Positions 37,196 to 47,247 of a stretch of 64,000 bases of DNA are shown here, piece after piece. The position numbers and the translations under genes are program-made. Every line of letters begins with the position of its first letter. Positions within the stretch are counted from its first letter, which is position 1. Under the pieces are notes generated by a model. That model was not told where the DNA came from. It saw nothing but the letters and a program-made list of their open reading frames with translations, and searched no databases. Source of the DNA: JAWPMV01 sp039819665 (GTDB lineage: Bacteria > Bacteroidota > Bacteroidia > J057); NCBI GenBank assembly GCA_039819665.1, contig JBCBRM010000013.1, forward strand, positions 83,449-147,448, written 5' to 3'.

Positions 37196-37468
37196 ATGGA
37201 TACAGCTAAAAAAGCAGAATTGGAGGCCCTCTTCATGCAAGCTGGCAAAGCTCATCATCAGGCCTACATCGAAACCGACGGAGATGACCCGGAATGGCCC
37301 CTGTGGTACTCAGAGTATTTGAAAGATTCCCTACCCACATTATTGGGAGTGGAAATGACGCAGAGTCGCATCGTTTATGAATTGATGCATCTGGATGATA
37401 CCGCTGATGTGAGTGGGGAACATTGGACGCAGGTATATGCAGAGAAGTTGTTAGAGAAGTATGGGTAA
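37196..37468 (+). CDS. Conserved small acidic protein downstream of SelO
   Basis: 90 residues from the ATG at 37196; an earlier in-frame start would run back into selO and is rejected. The sequence contains AHHQAYIETDGDDPEWPLWY followed by a leucine-rich amphipathic part and ends HWTQVYAEKLLEKYG. I recognise this from an uncharacterised family of about 90-110 residues found in many bacteria, sometimes near redox or stress genes, with no known function. No signal peptide and no membrane helix. Coupling to SelO (10-bp gap) suggests a common regulation. Confidence 0.75.
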   Translation: MDTAKKAELEALFMQAGKAHHQAYIETDGDDPEWPLWYSEYLKDSLPTLLGVEMTQSRIVYELMHLDDTADVSGEHWTQVYAEKLLEKYG

Positions 37469-37682
37469 TGCAAAGTGAAAAATAAATTTCAATCTTAGCT
37501 CCTTGAGCCCTTCCCCTGCAATCCCTCTTTCCCTTTTTTTGCAAAAATGGAAACAACTCACCCATCCTTTTCGATTAAAGGCATGCGCGCTCATTTCCAT
37601 TAATCGAGCATTAAGGGAAATGGGGCTTGCAGTCAAAGGGTTCAAAAAGAACAAATCCTGATGTGCTTTAGCTATAGTAAGC

Positions 37683-39872
37683 TTATTCTTTCAAAATCAG
37701 CTCAATCGCCTTTTCCAAAAGCTCATCTCTCCCTTCGCGAATGCCTTTAATTGTAGGCTTTATTTCCACATCCGGTACGATACCTATTCGCTGGGTTTCT
37801 GTTCCATCAGGATAATAAACTCCAATTCCAGAGATCATCGTACTCATGCCTCCGGGCAAATTAATATTAGAGACATTTCCATCCGCCGCTGCTGTTGTAC
37901 TCCCCACAATAATACTGTTAGGAGAAGCACGAAAAGCCATAGACGTATATTCTGCCTGGCTCTGGCTAATTTCGTTTAGCAGCACGATCACTTTTCCTTT
38001 GAAATGCTTCTTACTTGAAGGGATTCTTAACTCGTTTCCAAAAGTGAATTCGCCAGGCTTGTTAATGTTCCCACTAGTAAATTTGACAAAAGGAGTAGAT
38101 TTCTCCAGAAAATAGGTGCCCAATTTAAAGGGGACAAAAGTGCTCGGATAATTTCGAATGTCAATGATGATTCCTTTGCAATCGATAAACTCTTTCTTAA
38201 TCTTATTAATGTCCTCTTCTTTGATAATTCCCAGGGTTACATAGCCGATATTATTATCTAGCATCTTGTAAGACTTCTCGCCTTTCCCTCTAAAGATCAT
38301 CTGTAGATTCAAGTCCTTACCTTCATAAGTTGGTAGTTTAAGCGTAGTTTCTTCCGAATCATGTAGATAAGTGATCTCAATTTCTTCCTCATTAGAACGC
38401 AGAATATCACGAGCAATATCCCTCATTCTAGTGGGTTCATTGGAGGCTGGGAAATACTTTCGCATTTCTTCTACCCTATCTTCTACCTTCTTCCCATTTA
38501 TCTGAGTAATTATATCTCCCTGCTTGAGTTTGGTTTTAGCTGCGAAATCCGACTGGAAAAAATCACAAACAATCAATTTTCCTTCGATGAAACGGGTATA
38601 AACAGGGGTATAGCGAACACCTTTCCATTCATTGATTTTGTTTGATCCTCCCCAAAGATTGGCATGTGTATCTTGTATATCCCCAATGATCTGAACCATG
38701 GCGAATTCGTATTCCAATTCGTCTTTGGCTTCTAAAAATGCGGGTAAATAAGCTTTGAGTTGAGCGCCCCAGTTTTTATCCATCAGGTGTTTATAGGGAA
38801 AGAAATAGTGGATGGCATTCCAATAGCGATAAAGTGCCAATAAGCGAAATCCCTGATCTGGATTAGGCATGTTCGAGTATCCCGCTTCGTGTCTGAATTG
38901 AGGATTCCCAACACCCGGGGCCATGCCAATATAATAATGCTGGCCCTGGTGCCTGTTTTGAAGGATGAATAATAACCGCTCTTTCAATCTTTGATTCATT
39001 TTTCCCTCCTTTAGCCAGGAATGGTCTGCTTGCAGAAAGGCATCCTCTTTATATTCCTTGCATCTTGCGCAACTTGTTATTTCTCCATAGCTTTCGATCC
39101 ATGCCAGCATGAGCACTTCTCTTGATTCTCTTTTGTCAGCTTCAAGGTATTTGGGTAAAAATCGAAAAAGCTCGTAATCCCAATTGTAGTCTCCTCTTCC
39201 AATTGCTGGATGATGATATTTCAGGAAGCCCCAGACTTTTCCCAAAAATTCCAGATCCGTCAAAAGAGCTTCGTCCAAATTCCCAATACTTATACCCGAT
39301 CCTCCATGAAAAGCAGAATCTTTTTCGGCAGCGGACAAACTTTTGGCTGGAGCATTTTCCAGTTTTTTCCCGTCAAGCGAAACCTCCAAATCGTCTAGCC
39401 ATACTTTCCCTTTCCCAACTAATAATGCACCAAAGACAATTTGTTGGGTTTCTTCCGTGTCGTATTTCAATTCAATCTCATATTTCTTCCAATCCGTTGT
39501 TCCTATGATGCCTCTCCCGGCCATATTATCAAAAGCAACTCGTGGATCTAGCCTTAACCAAAGGCCCGCATATCCCTCACTTACATTTTCTGTTTTCAGA
39601 TAGCCTGTTAGTTTAATCTTCTTCCCTTTAAATTTCGCCGGCACCGTGTAAGCAAAGGCTTGAAATCCAAGATCATCATTTTTGTTTTCGATGGATGCCG
39701 AATACTTTCCTCCATGAAAAACCTCGCTGTCGATGGCGTTTTCATAGGAGCCATTTCCGAAATTATTCCATTTCAGGGCTTTGCCGTCTTTTACTTGTTC
39801 GAAATCCAGGTTGTCCTGGGCAAAAATAGAAGTACTACAAAACAGGATGAGTAGTAGGATTGATGTTCTCAT
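37683..39872 (-). CDS. S41-family C-terminal processing peptidase, exported
   Basis: 729 residues with signal peptide (1-18, SIFA|Q). A carbohydrate-binding-like jelly-roll N-terminal domain (about 20-165, ending KVWLDDLEV) is followed by a helical region, a PDZ domain (about 430-510, KTKLKQGDIITQINGKKVED) and the tail-specific protease domain (about 545-725) with nucleophile in NEISQSQAEYTSMAF. Catalytic Ser within SQSQAE is intact; the base lysine usually lies one or two strands later. A periplasmic or surface protease; the multi-domain layout is common in Bacteroidota. It is monocistronic. Start ATG at 39872. Confidence 0.9.
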   Translation of the reverse strand: MRTSILLLILFCSTSIFAQDNLDFEQVKDGKALKWNNFGNGSYENAIDSEVFHGGKYSASIENKNDDLGFQAFAYTVPAKFKGKKIKLTGYLKTENVSEGYAGLWLRLDPRVAFDNMAGRGIIGTTDWKKYEIELKYDTEETQQIVFGALLVGKGKVWLDDLEVSLDGKKLENAPAKSLSAAEKDSAFHGGSGISIGNLDEALLTDLEFLGKVWGFLKYHHPAIGRGDYNWDYELFRFLPKYLEADKRESREVLMLAWIESYGEITSCARCKEYKEDAFLQADHSWLKEGKMNQRLKERLLFILQNRHQGQHYYIGMAPGVGNPQFRHEAGYSNMPNPDQGFRLLALYRYWNAIHYFFPYKHLMDKNWGAQLKAYLPAFLEAKDELEYEFAMVQIIGDIQDTHANLWGGSNKINEWKGVRYTPVYTRFIEGKLIVCDFFQSDFAAKTKLKQGDIITQINGKKVEDRVEEMRKYFPASNEPTRMRDIARDILRSNEEEIEITYLHDSEETTLKLPTYEGKDLNLQMIFRGKGEKSYKMLDNNIGYVTLGIIKEEDINKIKKEFIDCKGIIIDIRNYPSTFVPFKLGTYFLEKSTPFVKFTSGNINKPGEFTFGNELRIPSSKKHFKGKVIVLLNEISQSQAEYTSMAFRASPNSIIVGSTTAAADGNVSNINLPGGMSTMISGIGVYYPDGTETQRIGIVPDVEIKPTIKGIREGRDELLEKAIELILKE

Positions 39873-40082
39873 GTTAGCGTGTTTTAGGTTAAAATTAGAT
39901 GGGTACTAATCTTAGTCACTTCAATTTAGGAATAAAGAAAATAAGATTCCCCTTTTCCAATTTGCGAAACAATCTTTCCTCATGAATATATACCATGACA
40001 ATTGCCTTTTTCGTTCGGAATTAAAGTGCTAAGTTTCGACCTTTAGAAACAAACACAGAAGACGGAAATTACACCCTTGTAC

Positions 40083-43000
40083 ATGCGGCTGATCTTTCTT
40101 GCCAGGCACTTGCTCTTCTCCCCCCGCTTCTTACTGCTAATTTTTGCTTTGGGAACTATTCCTCTTAGCCAGGCACAAGTGGAGCTAAACGTAAAGCTGG
40201 CGCCCGGCAATTCTTCTTTGCAACAATTCTTTGACAGCGATAAAGGCAATCAAAATTTGGCTAAATCCCTACCGCCTGCTTTGCTGCAGACTTACTCCTT
40301 TCTTCAAAAAATCAGATCGGCGAGAAGTATTCAATCAAGTACAACCAAAAGTATTCAGGGAAATTCAGACGTATCCAGGCTATTTACCCTGGAGTTTGAT
40401 GGTACTAGCAGCCTCATTTCTCAATTGCAATCCAGTGGAGCATTTGAATTTGTTGAGGAGAACAGAAGCATGCAATTGGATTTTTCACCAGAAGAAATCA
40501 TCCCAACAGATGATTCGCTGGGAGCACAATGGTACCATCCTTTTATTCAATCATATGCTGCCTGGGAGTACACAAAAGGTAGTCCCAATATTAAAATCGG
40601 GGTCATTGATACCGGACTTGATTATGAACATCCGGAATTTGAAGGCAAATACATTGTTAATTCGCTAGAAGACGCAAATGGAAATGGGACTTTCGAACCC
40701 TGGTCAGTAAGTGAGATCAGGAATGGGAAAACCGGAGATTTTGACGGACTGGACAATGATAATAACGGATTTGTTGATGATGTCTCAGGCTATGACTTTA
40801 CAGACCAGCCTCGCAATCCGGTTGGAGGAGATTATCTCTTCCCCGATCCAGATCCTACAGATGACAACAATCACGGAACCATGGTTTCGGGAGTTATCTT
40901 CGCCAGACATGACAATACCTATGGAGGTGCTGGCCTAGCTCCTGATTGTAAACTATTGCCCATCCGTGCATTCGGTCCTTCTGGAGCTGGTGAAGATGAT
41001 GATATCGCACGATCCATCATTTATGCTGCCGATCAGGGGGTACAAATCCTCAACTTCAGCTTTGGAGATATATATCCCTCGCTTATGGTGCATGAAGCCA
41101 TCAAATATGCCTACAGCAAGGGCATCGTAATGGTCAGTTCTGCTGGAAATGCAAGAGGAGATGATTTGCATTATCCTTCGGGTTTCAATGAAGTGATTTC
41201 TGTTTCGGCTTCTACCGCCGATTTGGAAAGTGGGAGAGAATTTCTTTTTCCTTTGAGTAGCTATGGGGTAACAGTTGATATGACCGCGCCGGGGGCTGGA
41301 ATTTTTGTTCCCATACCTCTAGATTCCACCAAAACCATAAATGAGGCTTTTACTCGTACGCAGGGAACCAGTTTTTCTGCGCCTATGGTGGCTTCAGCGG
41401 TAGCTTTATTATTTGCTAAAGATGGCATCCGAACCCCTCAACAGATTCGAGGGATTCTGGCATCTTCCGCAGATGATCTTTCTGATCCGGGTTGGGATCA
41501 TTTTACAGGTGCAGGGAGGTTAAATCTGCTACGCGCTTTGCAGGTAGTTGGTGCTTCTCATGTAGAACTCCTTTCGCCCGAAAATGACAGAGGAAGTGAT
41601 AAGGACTTAGTTCATATCATTGGGACTGTACTTGATCCTGAATTTGAGCGTTACCATGTCGAATATCAGGAAGGGATAGAAGATGAAAATCCCTGGGTAC
41701 CTATTCTTGCAGATCAGGTGTATCAAACGGATTTGGATACCCTTGCGAGCTGGGATTTGACGGGTTTGCCCGAAGGAGAATATACCCTCAGACTTAGAGT
41801 TGAAAAGACAAATGGGTTTACCAATGAGGATCGCATCCGTTTTATCCGGGACAAAAGTGCCCCTCAAATTGAAATCAAGCGGGCATCGCAAGCCTGGGAC
41901 AATGACGAAAGGAAGGCACTCATTATCTTTCGCAGTTCTGATCAGGGGTATCATACCCTCAATTATCGTTTGCAGGGAACAACGATTTATAAACAGGAGA
42001 CCTTTGACCGTACGACCCGAAACGGGGATTTCCTTTTGGGAAATGGGATACTCACTCCCGGCACCTACGAATTCTTTATAGAAAGCCGCAATCTGGCAGG
42101 ACTGACAGGCCAAAGTGAAAATGGGACGTTCACTTTTCAGCCGGAATTCATCAAGCAATCTGGATTCAATGAGCTGGATTTCAAATTGCCGAATGGACGC
42201 TTTCTGCCCAAAACCTACGATACCGACAATGACCAGCTCAAGGAAGTGGTCATGAATGTATATGATGAGAGATTATCTTTTGGGAAATTAAAAATCTTTG
42301 AGTTTACGGGAAATGAGTTTGTCGAAAAAGATTCACTTAATGATTTTCGCCGCATTTTGATTCCCAAAGGGGTAGAGGATACAGATGGAGATGGATTATA
42401 TGAACTTTTGTGCTCGGTCAATGATTCGACTTATTTATTGGAGCAGGTAACAGAAGGGGGAAGGTTCCAGACGCAAATTTGGTCCAATGAAGGGCAGCGG
42501 AAATTCTCTGCAAATTTCGGAGATACAGATGGAGACGGAAAGTTGGATATCCTCATGCGAAACGCCAAGGACTTTTTTGTATTCAAAGGAGTTGTTGGAA
42601 ATTTTACTGAGGTAGCTACTCTGGAAAACACTACCCAGGATACAGAAGGCCCTGGATTTACGCAAGCTTTAGTGGAGGATTTTGATAAGGATGGAAATAC
42701 CGAAATACTGTTCGGCGACAATGATGCTGACTTTTTAATCTATGAACATAGAGGGGGTGATAATTACGTCAGAGCTCTGGTAGATACCAGTTCGATAGCC
42801 AATGAAAATGCTGAGGTGTATTTTGAAAAAGGCGACTTTGACAATGATGGAATAGTTGAATTTTTCATTGGTATTCATACTTCAGATCTGGAGAATGCTG
42901 ATAAAGAATTTGATACTCCCCACTGGGTGCTCCGTATTTTTAAAGCTACCAGATTCAATCGATATGAGGTTGTTTGGGAGGATGTGATTTATGATATCGA

Positions 43001-44405
43001 TTCCAAAACCTATAATGCCCTTTCAGTGGGCAATCTGGATACAGATCCTGAATTAGAAATCGTTTTCTCCACTTTCCCCAAGACCTATATTATGGACATT
43101 GTAGGGGGGGAGTATAAAATGGATGCTTTCATTTTTGGATCAGTAGGAACGCATCACATCATCGGCGATTTTAATGAAAATGGGATCAATGAATTAGGAA
43201 TCGGTATTTCAGATTCGACCTACTTTTTCGAGAAGGATTACCTCTACACTGGTCCGGCGCCTGTTTATTCTTTGCAAGGTGAAGTATTGGGGCCAGATCG
43301 TGTCCAACTCAACTGGCAGAACGTTCCGGGAGCAAATGCCTATGAATTATGGCGGGTTCCGGATTGGCCCAATAGTTCGATCGCCTCGGTATTCAGTCCT
43401 ATAAATACGAATTCAGTCTTAGATCAAAACCTTGATCCTGATGTACCCATTCTTTACGTCTTGCGAAGCATCGGAGCTACAGATACCAGTGGATTTGGTC
43501 GGGCGATTTTGGTGACGCCACATGAACGACCGTTTGTAGATAGTTTGGTAGCTATTGGAGAAAATCAGGTCGCCATCTATTTCTCCCAGGCAGTCACAGA
43601 TCGAAATGAAGATAAATCCAAATTCCTCCTCAATAGAGATACTTCCCCTATATCCATTACGCATGCTGGAGACAAAGCCAATCGCATCATTTTAGGCTTT
43701 CGAGATGAATTTAATGAGGGGCAAAATACACTCGTCATAGACTCTACCTTTAGAGACCGTGGGCAAGCTCGTATTCAAGGCAATCGGAACCTGAGTTTTC
43801 GCTACGAAAGACGGGTGGAGAAAAGCCTTTTCCTCAGCAATTGGGAATCGACCGGAGATAAAACGGCCCTTTTGACCTTTAACCTGCCTCCAACGGAAGC
43901 ATCCGCACTGGACAGTAGTAATTATCGCATCGAGCCAGTGGGAAGCATCAAATCGGTAGAGTGGGGGAATGAAGAAAAAACAGCTGTCCTGGTTACTATT
44001 TCAGAAGCCCGTTTTGGAGCCTTAGGCTATCCCATCTCCCTGGTAGTATCTGATGTGTGTACCGCAGAAGGCATTTGTAGCAATGATGAAGGCAATACGG
44101 CTACCTTCTCCAGCAATAAAGAAGACTTATCTGAAGTATTTGTTTATCCCAATCCCGCCCGAAATCACGAATTCTTTGAGGGTGTTCGTTTCGCCAACCT
44201 CACCCAACAAGCCTACATCGAAATCTATACAGTCTCTGGCCGCTTTGTAAATAAGCTGGAAGAAACCGATGGTGATGGCGGTATTGAATGGGACCTGCGT
44301 GATAAAGGAAAACAAAGGGTGAAACCCGGTGTCTATGTCTATCGTGTATATACCGAAATTGATGGAGTAGAGGAGTTTGTGGGGAAGTTGTCGGTGGTGG
44401 AGTAA
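40083..44405 (+). CDS. Secreted subtilisin-like protease with FG-GAP-type repeats and T9SS sorting domain
   Basis: 1440 residues from the ATG at 40083. Signal peptide about 1-31. An S8 peptidase domain (about 160-465) has the complete triad Asp176 (VIDTGLD), His264 (NNHGTMVSG) and Ser430 (GTSFSAP). After Ig-like stretches, calcium-binding-like FG-GAP/VCBS segments recur (DTDGDGLYELL, DTDGDGKLDIL, DFDKDGNTEIL, DFDNDGIVEFF). A fibronectin-like part follows, and the last ~80 residues form a type A C-terminal sorting domain (VFVYPNPARN ... GVYVYRVY). It should leave the cell through the type IX system and may be attached to the surface. Confidence 0.95.
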   Translation: MRLIFLARHLLFSPRFLLLIFALGTIPLSQAQVELNVKLAPGNSSLQQFFDSDKGNQNLAKSLPPALLQTYSFLQKIRSARSIQSSTTKSIQGNSDVSRLFTLEFDGTSSLISQLQSSGAFEFVEENRSMQLDFSPEEIIPTDDSLGAQWYHPFIQSYAAWEYTKGSPNIKIGVIDTGLDYEHPEFEGKYIVNSLEDANGNGTFEPWSVSEIRNGKTGDFDGLDNDNNGFVDDVSGYDFTDQPRNPVGGDYLFPDPDPTDDNNHGTMVSGVIFARHDNTYGGAGLAPDCKLLPIRAFGPSGAGEDDDIARSIIYAADQGVQILNFSFGDIYPSLMVHEAIKYAYSKGIVMVSSAGNARGDDLHYPSGFNEVISVSASTADLESGREFLFPLSSYGVTVDMTAPGAGIFVPIPLDSTKTINEAFTRTQGTSFSAPMVASAVALLFAKDGIRTPQQIRGILASSADDLSDPGWDHFTGAGRLNLLRALQVVGASHVELLSPENDRGSDKDLVHIIGTVLDPEFERYHVEYQEGIEDENPWVPILADQVYQTDLDTLASWDLTGLPEGEYTLRLRVEKTNGFTNEDRIRFIRDKSAPQIEIKRASQAWDNDERKALIIFRSSDQGYHTLNYRLQGTTIYKQETFDRTTRNGDFLLGNGILTPGTYEFFIESRNLAGLTGQSENGTFTFQPEFIKQSGFNELDFKLPNGRFLPKTYDTDNDQLKEVVMNVYDERLSFGKLKIFEFTGNEFVEKDSLNDFRRILIPKGVEDTDGDGLYELLCSVNDSTYLLEQVTEGGRFQTQIWSNEGQRKFSANFGDTDGDGKLDILMRNAKDFFVFKGVVGNFTEVATLENTTQDTEGPGFTQALVEDFDKDGNTEILFGDNDADFLIYEHRGGDNYVRALVDTSSIANENAEVYFEKGDFDNDGIVEFFIGIHTSDLENADKEFDTPHWVLRIFKATRFNRYEVVWEDVIYDIDSKTYNALSVGNLDTDPELEIVFSTFPKTYIMDIVGGEYKMDAFIFGSVGTHHIIGDFNENGINELGIGISDSTYFFEKDYLYTGPAPVYSLQGEVLGPDRVQLNWQNVPGANAYELWRVPDWPNSSIASVFSPINTNSVLDQNLDPDVPILYVLRSIGATDTSGFGRAILVTPHERPFVDSLVAIGENQVAIYFSQAVTDRNEDKSKFLLNRDTSPISITHAGDKANRIILGFRDEFNEGQNTLVIDSTFRDRGQARIQGNRNLSFRYERRVEKSLFLSNWESTGDKTALLTFNLPPTEASALDSSNYRIEPVGSIKSVEWGNEEKTAVLVTISEARFGALGYPISLVVSDVCTAEGICSNDEGNTATFSSNKEDLSEVFVYPNPARNHEFFEGVRFANLTQQAYIEIYTVSGRFVNKLEETDGDGGIEWDLRDKGKQRVKPGVYVYRVYTEIDGVEEFVGKLSVVE

Positions 44406-44417
44406 AGAGGTGCTGAA

Positions 44418-44486
44418 GTGTTTTGGTGTTGTATTGCTGTAGTTTTAGGAGTAGACCCCTACCTCAATACTTCAACACTAAAACAC
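44418..44486. repeat. Long imperfect inverted repeat downstream of the subtilase gene
   Basis: Left arm 44418-44442 (starts GTGTTTTGGTGTTG) and right arm 44459-44486 (ends CACTAAAACACC) are near-complementary over about 25 nt around a 16-nt loop. It may act as a transcript-end hairpin for the protease gene, although no clear U-tract follows, or belong to an extragenic repeat family. Confidence 0.5.
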
Positions 44487-44584
44487 CATAACATATCTCC
44501 CCTTATTACATTTTTCTTGAGCAAGTAAACTAAGTCTTGAAGGGCGGAAATTTTTCGACCTATTTACCAAGTCAAAAATCAAGA

Positions 44585-45016
44585 ATGATGAAACCTATTC
44601 AGTTAAGTATTACAATTCTCCTTACAAGCTTATTTTTCTTTTCAACCTATTCTGCCAAAGCTCAGGTTGATCCTTCGGCCTATGCCAATGGCTTTATGGC
44701 GGAACTCATCGTGGACGGAGCCAATCGAGTCATGGATATAAGACCTGCACCATCCGGGGTTTTTACAGATACTATGATGTTAAAGAAACATTTCATCATG
44801 TCTATTCAGGTGAGGCAAGAGGGGATTGTAATGAAGCCCGTGGGTAGAAAGGGGCCAAAGAAGCTCGTTTTTGGAAAAGGAGTGATGATCTCGAAACAAG
44901 CTTTACGGATTCCTCCCAAATTCTGGAAATACGCTCGACCCAACTTTAATCTTAAAGCAGGACCAGCTATTTATATGCCTCGGGTAAAAGGCTATAAAGT
45001 AATGCCTGCTGGATAA
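44585..45016 (+). CDS. Exported protein of unknown function
   Basis: 143 residues from ATG 44585 (a second ATG follows directly). Signal peptide with hydrophobic core ITILLTSLFFFSTYSA and cleavage near AKAQ|V. The mature ~115 residues are rich in basic residues (VGRKGPKKLVFGKG, PPKFWKYARPNF), without cysteines or repeats, and no family is recognised. The basic, compact sequence would suit a periplasmic or surface-bound small domain. Monocistronic: a hairpin precedes it and a bidirectional terminator follows. Confidence 0.65.
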   Translation: MMKPIQLSITILLTSLFFFSTYSAKAQVDPSAYANGFMAELIVDGANRVMDIRPAPSGVFTDTMMLKKHFIMSIQVRQEGIVMKPVGRKGPKKLVFGKGVMISKQALRIPPKFWKYARPNFNLKAGPAIYMPRVKGYKVMPAG

Positions 45017-45030
45017 GGAGCGGCATACAA

Positions 45031-45067
45031 AAAAAGCCTGGGCCTGATTCAGGCCCGGGCTTTTTTT
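45031..45067. terminator. Bidirectional intrinsic terminator
   Basis: An 11-bp GC-rich stem GCCTGGGCCTG / CAGGCCCGGGC (one G-T wobble) with an ATT loop is flanked by A-run on the left and seven T on the right. It serves both the plus-strand small gene ending at 45016 and the minus-strand malate dehydrogenase ending at 45078. Confidence 0.92.
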
Positions 45068-45077
45068 AGAAATAATC

Positions 45078-46007
45078 TTACAGATTGTCCAAAACAGCTA
45101 CCACATTTCTTACAGCAGCTTCAGACTGTCTCAGTAGCGCCATTTCGTCATCATTCAGATCAAGTTCGATGATTTTCTCGATTCCGTTTCTTCCTAGTAT
45201 TACGGGTACACCTAAGTAAAGATCATTTACCCCATATTCTCCGGTCAGGTAGGAACAAACTGGGAAGATTCTCTTAGAATCTTTCATGATAGCTTCTACC
45301 ATTTGAGCTGCTGCAGCTCCAGGTGCATACCATCCGGAAGTACCGAGAAGTTTTACAATTTCTCCGCCTCCTTTTTTGGTTCTTTCGATGATCGCATTGA
45401 TTCTTTCTTCAGAAACCAATTCAGTAACAGGAATACCAGCAACAGTAGTGTAGCGAGGAAGTGGAACCATGGTGTCACCATGACCCCCCATAAGTACTGC
45501 CTGAATATCTTTAGGGGAAACGTTCAGTTCCAAAGCGAGGAATGAACGGTAGCGAGCAGTATCCAGTACACCAGCCATACCCATCACACGATGAGAAGGG
45601 AAGTTGGCAGTCAGGTAAGCCTGATAAGTCATCACATCCAAAGGATTGGAAACAACGATGATGATACAATCGGGTGAATGCTTGATTACGTTTTCAGTAA
45701 CTGTTTTTACAATTCCAGCATTGGTTGCAATCAGGTCATCACGGCTCATACCCGGACGACGAGGAATACCAGAAGTGATAACGACTACATCAGAACCGGC
45801 AGTTTTGCTGTAATCATTGGTTGAGCCCGTGATGCGGGTGTCGAAATAATTTACAGGAGAAGTCTCCCATTGGTCGAGGGCTTTACCTTCGGCAAAGTTC
45901 TCTTTGATGTCCAGCATGACAACTTCGTTGCATACTTCGGCTCTTGCGACGCATTCTGCGCAGGTTGCCCCTACGTTTCCAGCACCGACGACAGTAACTT
46001 TTGACAT
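45078..46007 (-). CDS. mdh: Malate dehydrogenase
   Basis: 309 residues. NAD motif GAGNVG (8-13), substrate-discriminating Arg84 within IPRRPGMSR, catalytic Asp149 and Arg152, and catalytic His176 (GGHGDTMVPL). This is the LDH-like MDH type common in Bacteroidota, which interconverts malate and oxaloacetate in the TCA cycle in the cytoplasm. Arginine rather than glutamine at position 84 separates it from lactate dehydrogenase. Monocistronic. Confidence 0.96.
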   Translation of the reverse strand: MSKVTVVGAGNVGATCAECVARAEVCNEVVMLDIKENFAEGKALDQWETSPVNYFDTRITGSTNDYSKTAGSDVVVITSGIPRRPGMSRDDLIATNAGIVKTVTENVIKHSPDCIIIVVSNPLDVMTYQAYLTANFPSHRVMGMAGVLDTARYRSFLALELNVSPKDIQAVLMGGHGDTMVPLPRYTTVAGIPVTELVSEERINAIIERTKKGGGEIVKLLGTSGWYAPGAAAAQMVEAIMKDSKRIFPVCSYLTGEYGVNDLYLGVPVILGRNGIEKIIELDLNDDEMALLRQSEAAVRNVVAVLDNL

Positions 46008-46362
46008 GAGATTATTGTTTTTCTGAGGATATCTTGAGTTGAAATTTGGCCCGCAAGCTACAACATATCAGGGACATAGACCAATTACGCAGCAGCATTT
46101 TGCTTCCCAAAAAAGTTGCAAGTTTGCCCAATACCCTACATGAAGCAGATCGCAAGAGAATGTGTAGTCTGTTTTATACAATTCAGGCATGGGATTTGTG
46201 TAACAATTGGGATAGCTATTGGGGATACTATGCGCTTTCTGATGAATAATTTAACCTGAATCAGAATATTCTTACCCTCAATTTCGTTCTTTAGTCTGAG
46301 TATGGTTTTCATATCGAAAGCTTTTATTTAGATTTATTTATCGTCATACCCAAGATACATAG
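46008..46362. other. Intergenic region between divergent mdh and the SPOR-like gene
   Basis: 355 bp, AT-rich, without a convincing gene. A TTG-initiated 67-codon frame (46046-46249, plus strand) has no recognisable domain and no start-site support. The region must hold both divergent promoters; no clear operator or repeat was seen. Confidence 0.55.
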
Positions 46363-47022
46363 ATGAGAATGAGGTATTTAATTCAATATATTCCAGTAAT
46401 TGTTTTGCTCTTTTGCCTCCCTGCCTTAGCCACTGGTCAAATCTCTAAAGAAGAGAAAAAGTTTTGGGCCGAGAAGGCAAAAATGTACAAAAAGAACCCT
46501 ATCGCATTAAAGGCTGAGTTCGACAATTACCAGGAGCAGATCAAGGATCTGAAGAAAAGAAACAAAGAAATGCAAACCCAGATCTCCGAAGGTGGAGGTT
46601 CTGAACTGGTAGACAGCCTGCGTTGGGCCTTGATCCAGATGGAAGGGGAAATGCAATCTTTGCGTAAAAGAAATGAGCAATTGCTCGCTGAATACAAATC
46701 ACAAAAGACCGTGATCAGCGAAGGCATCACTACCGGTCTTGTCTATCGGGTTCAAATCGGAGCTTATGTTTTCCATGAGATGAAAGCGGCCCCGGTTGAT
46801 GGAAATGACTTTGTGGCGGAAAGAGCTGATGGATTCAACAAATACATGATAGGTATGTTCCGTACCTATGATGAGTGTAATGAATTCAAAGGTGAACTGG
46901 TAACTCTCGGAATTGAGAATCCTTGGATCGTGCCCTACATTGACGGAGTACGTGTTACCATCGACGAAGCAAATACCTACCTTCGCGAGCAAGGCTCAAC
47001 AGCCAACTTTATGAATAACTGA
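46363..47022 (+). CDS. Exported coiled-coil protein with SPOR-like C-terminal domain
   Basis: 219 residues. Signal peptide (1-25, ending ATG|QIS). A charged helical region of about 90 residues (QEQIKDLKKRNKEMQ, MEGEMQSLRKRNEQLLAEYKS) is predicted to be a coiled coil. A C-terminal ~80-residue domain beginning GLVYRVQIGAYVFHEM, with YMIGMFRTYDECNEFKGELVTLG, fits SPOR-type repeats, which bind denuded peptidoglycan glycans. It probably sits in the periplasm bridging cell wall and other envelope proteins. No partner gene nearby; followed by a strong terminator. Confidence 0.82.
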   Translation: MRMRYLIQYIPVIVLLFCLPALATGQISKEEKKFWAEKAKMYKKNPIALKAEFDNYQEQIKDLKKRNKEMQTQISEGGGSELVDSLRWALIQMEGEMQSLRKRNEQLLAEYKSQKTVISEGITTGLVYRVQIGAYVFHEMKAAPVDGNDFVAERADGFNKYMIGMFRTYDECNEFKGELVTLGIENPWIVPYIDGVRVTIDEANTYLREQGSTANFMNN

Positions 47023-47049
47023 TCCGAATAGGATAAATCATATATAGTT

Positions 47050-47084
47050 TCGCGGTTTCATTAATTTGAAACCGCGATTTTTTT
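47050..47084 (+). terminator. Intrinsic terminator after the SPOR-like gene
   Basis: A perfect 11-bp stem TCGCGGTTTCA / TGAAACCGCGA with a 6-nt loop (TTAATT), followed by a run of seven T. Confidence 0.93.
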
Positions 47085-47247
47085 CGTTGGACAAGGAGTG
47101 GAATTTGCGTATATTTAAGTAAGGCTACAGAAAATACCCAGAATTTTGTGTTCAAACTACAAAAAGCCCGAAAGGGAAGCGTTTGAATCCGGTGAAATAG
47201 AACTGTGACACCTCATCTAATTATTTAGTACGTTAAGATATTCACTC

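Noticed and set aside
40077..40082. TTG start two codons before the subtilase ATG
   Set aside because: ATG at 40083 already gives a complete signal peptide.
46046..46249. 67-codon plus-strand frame in the mdh intergenic region
   Set aside because: TTG-initiated, no recognisable domain and no ribosome-binding site; consistent with chance.
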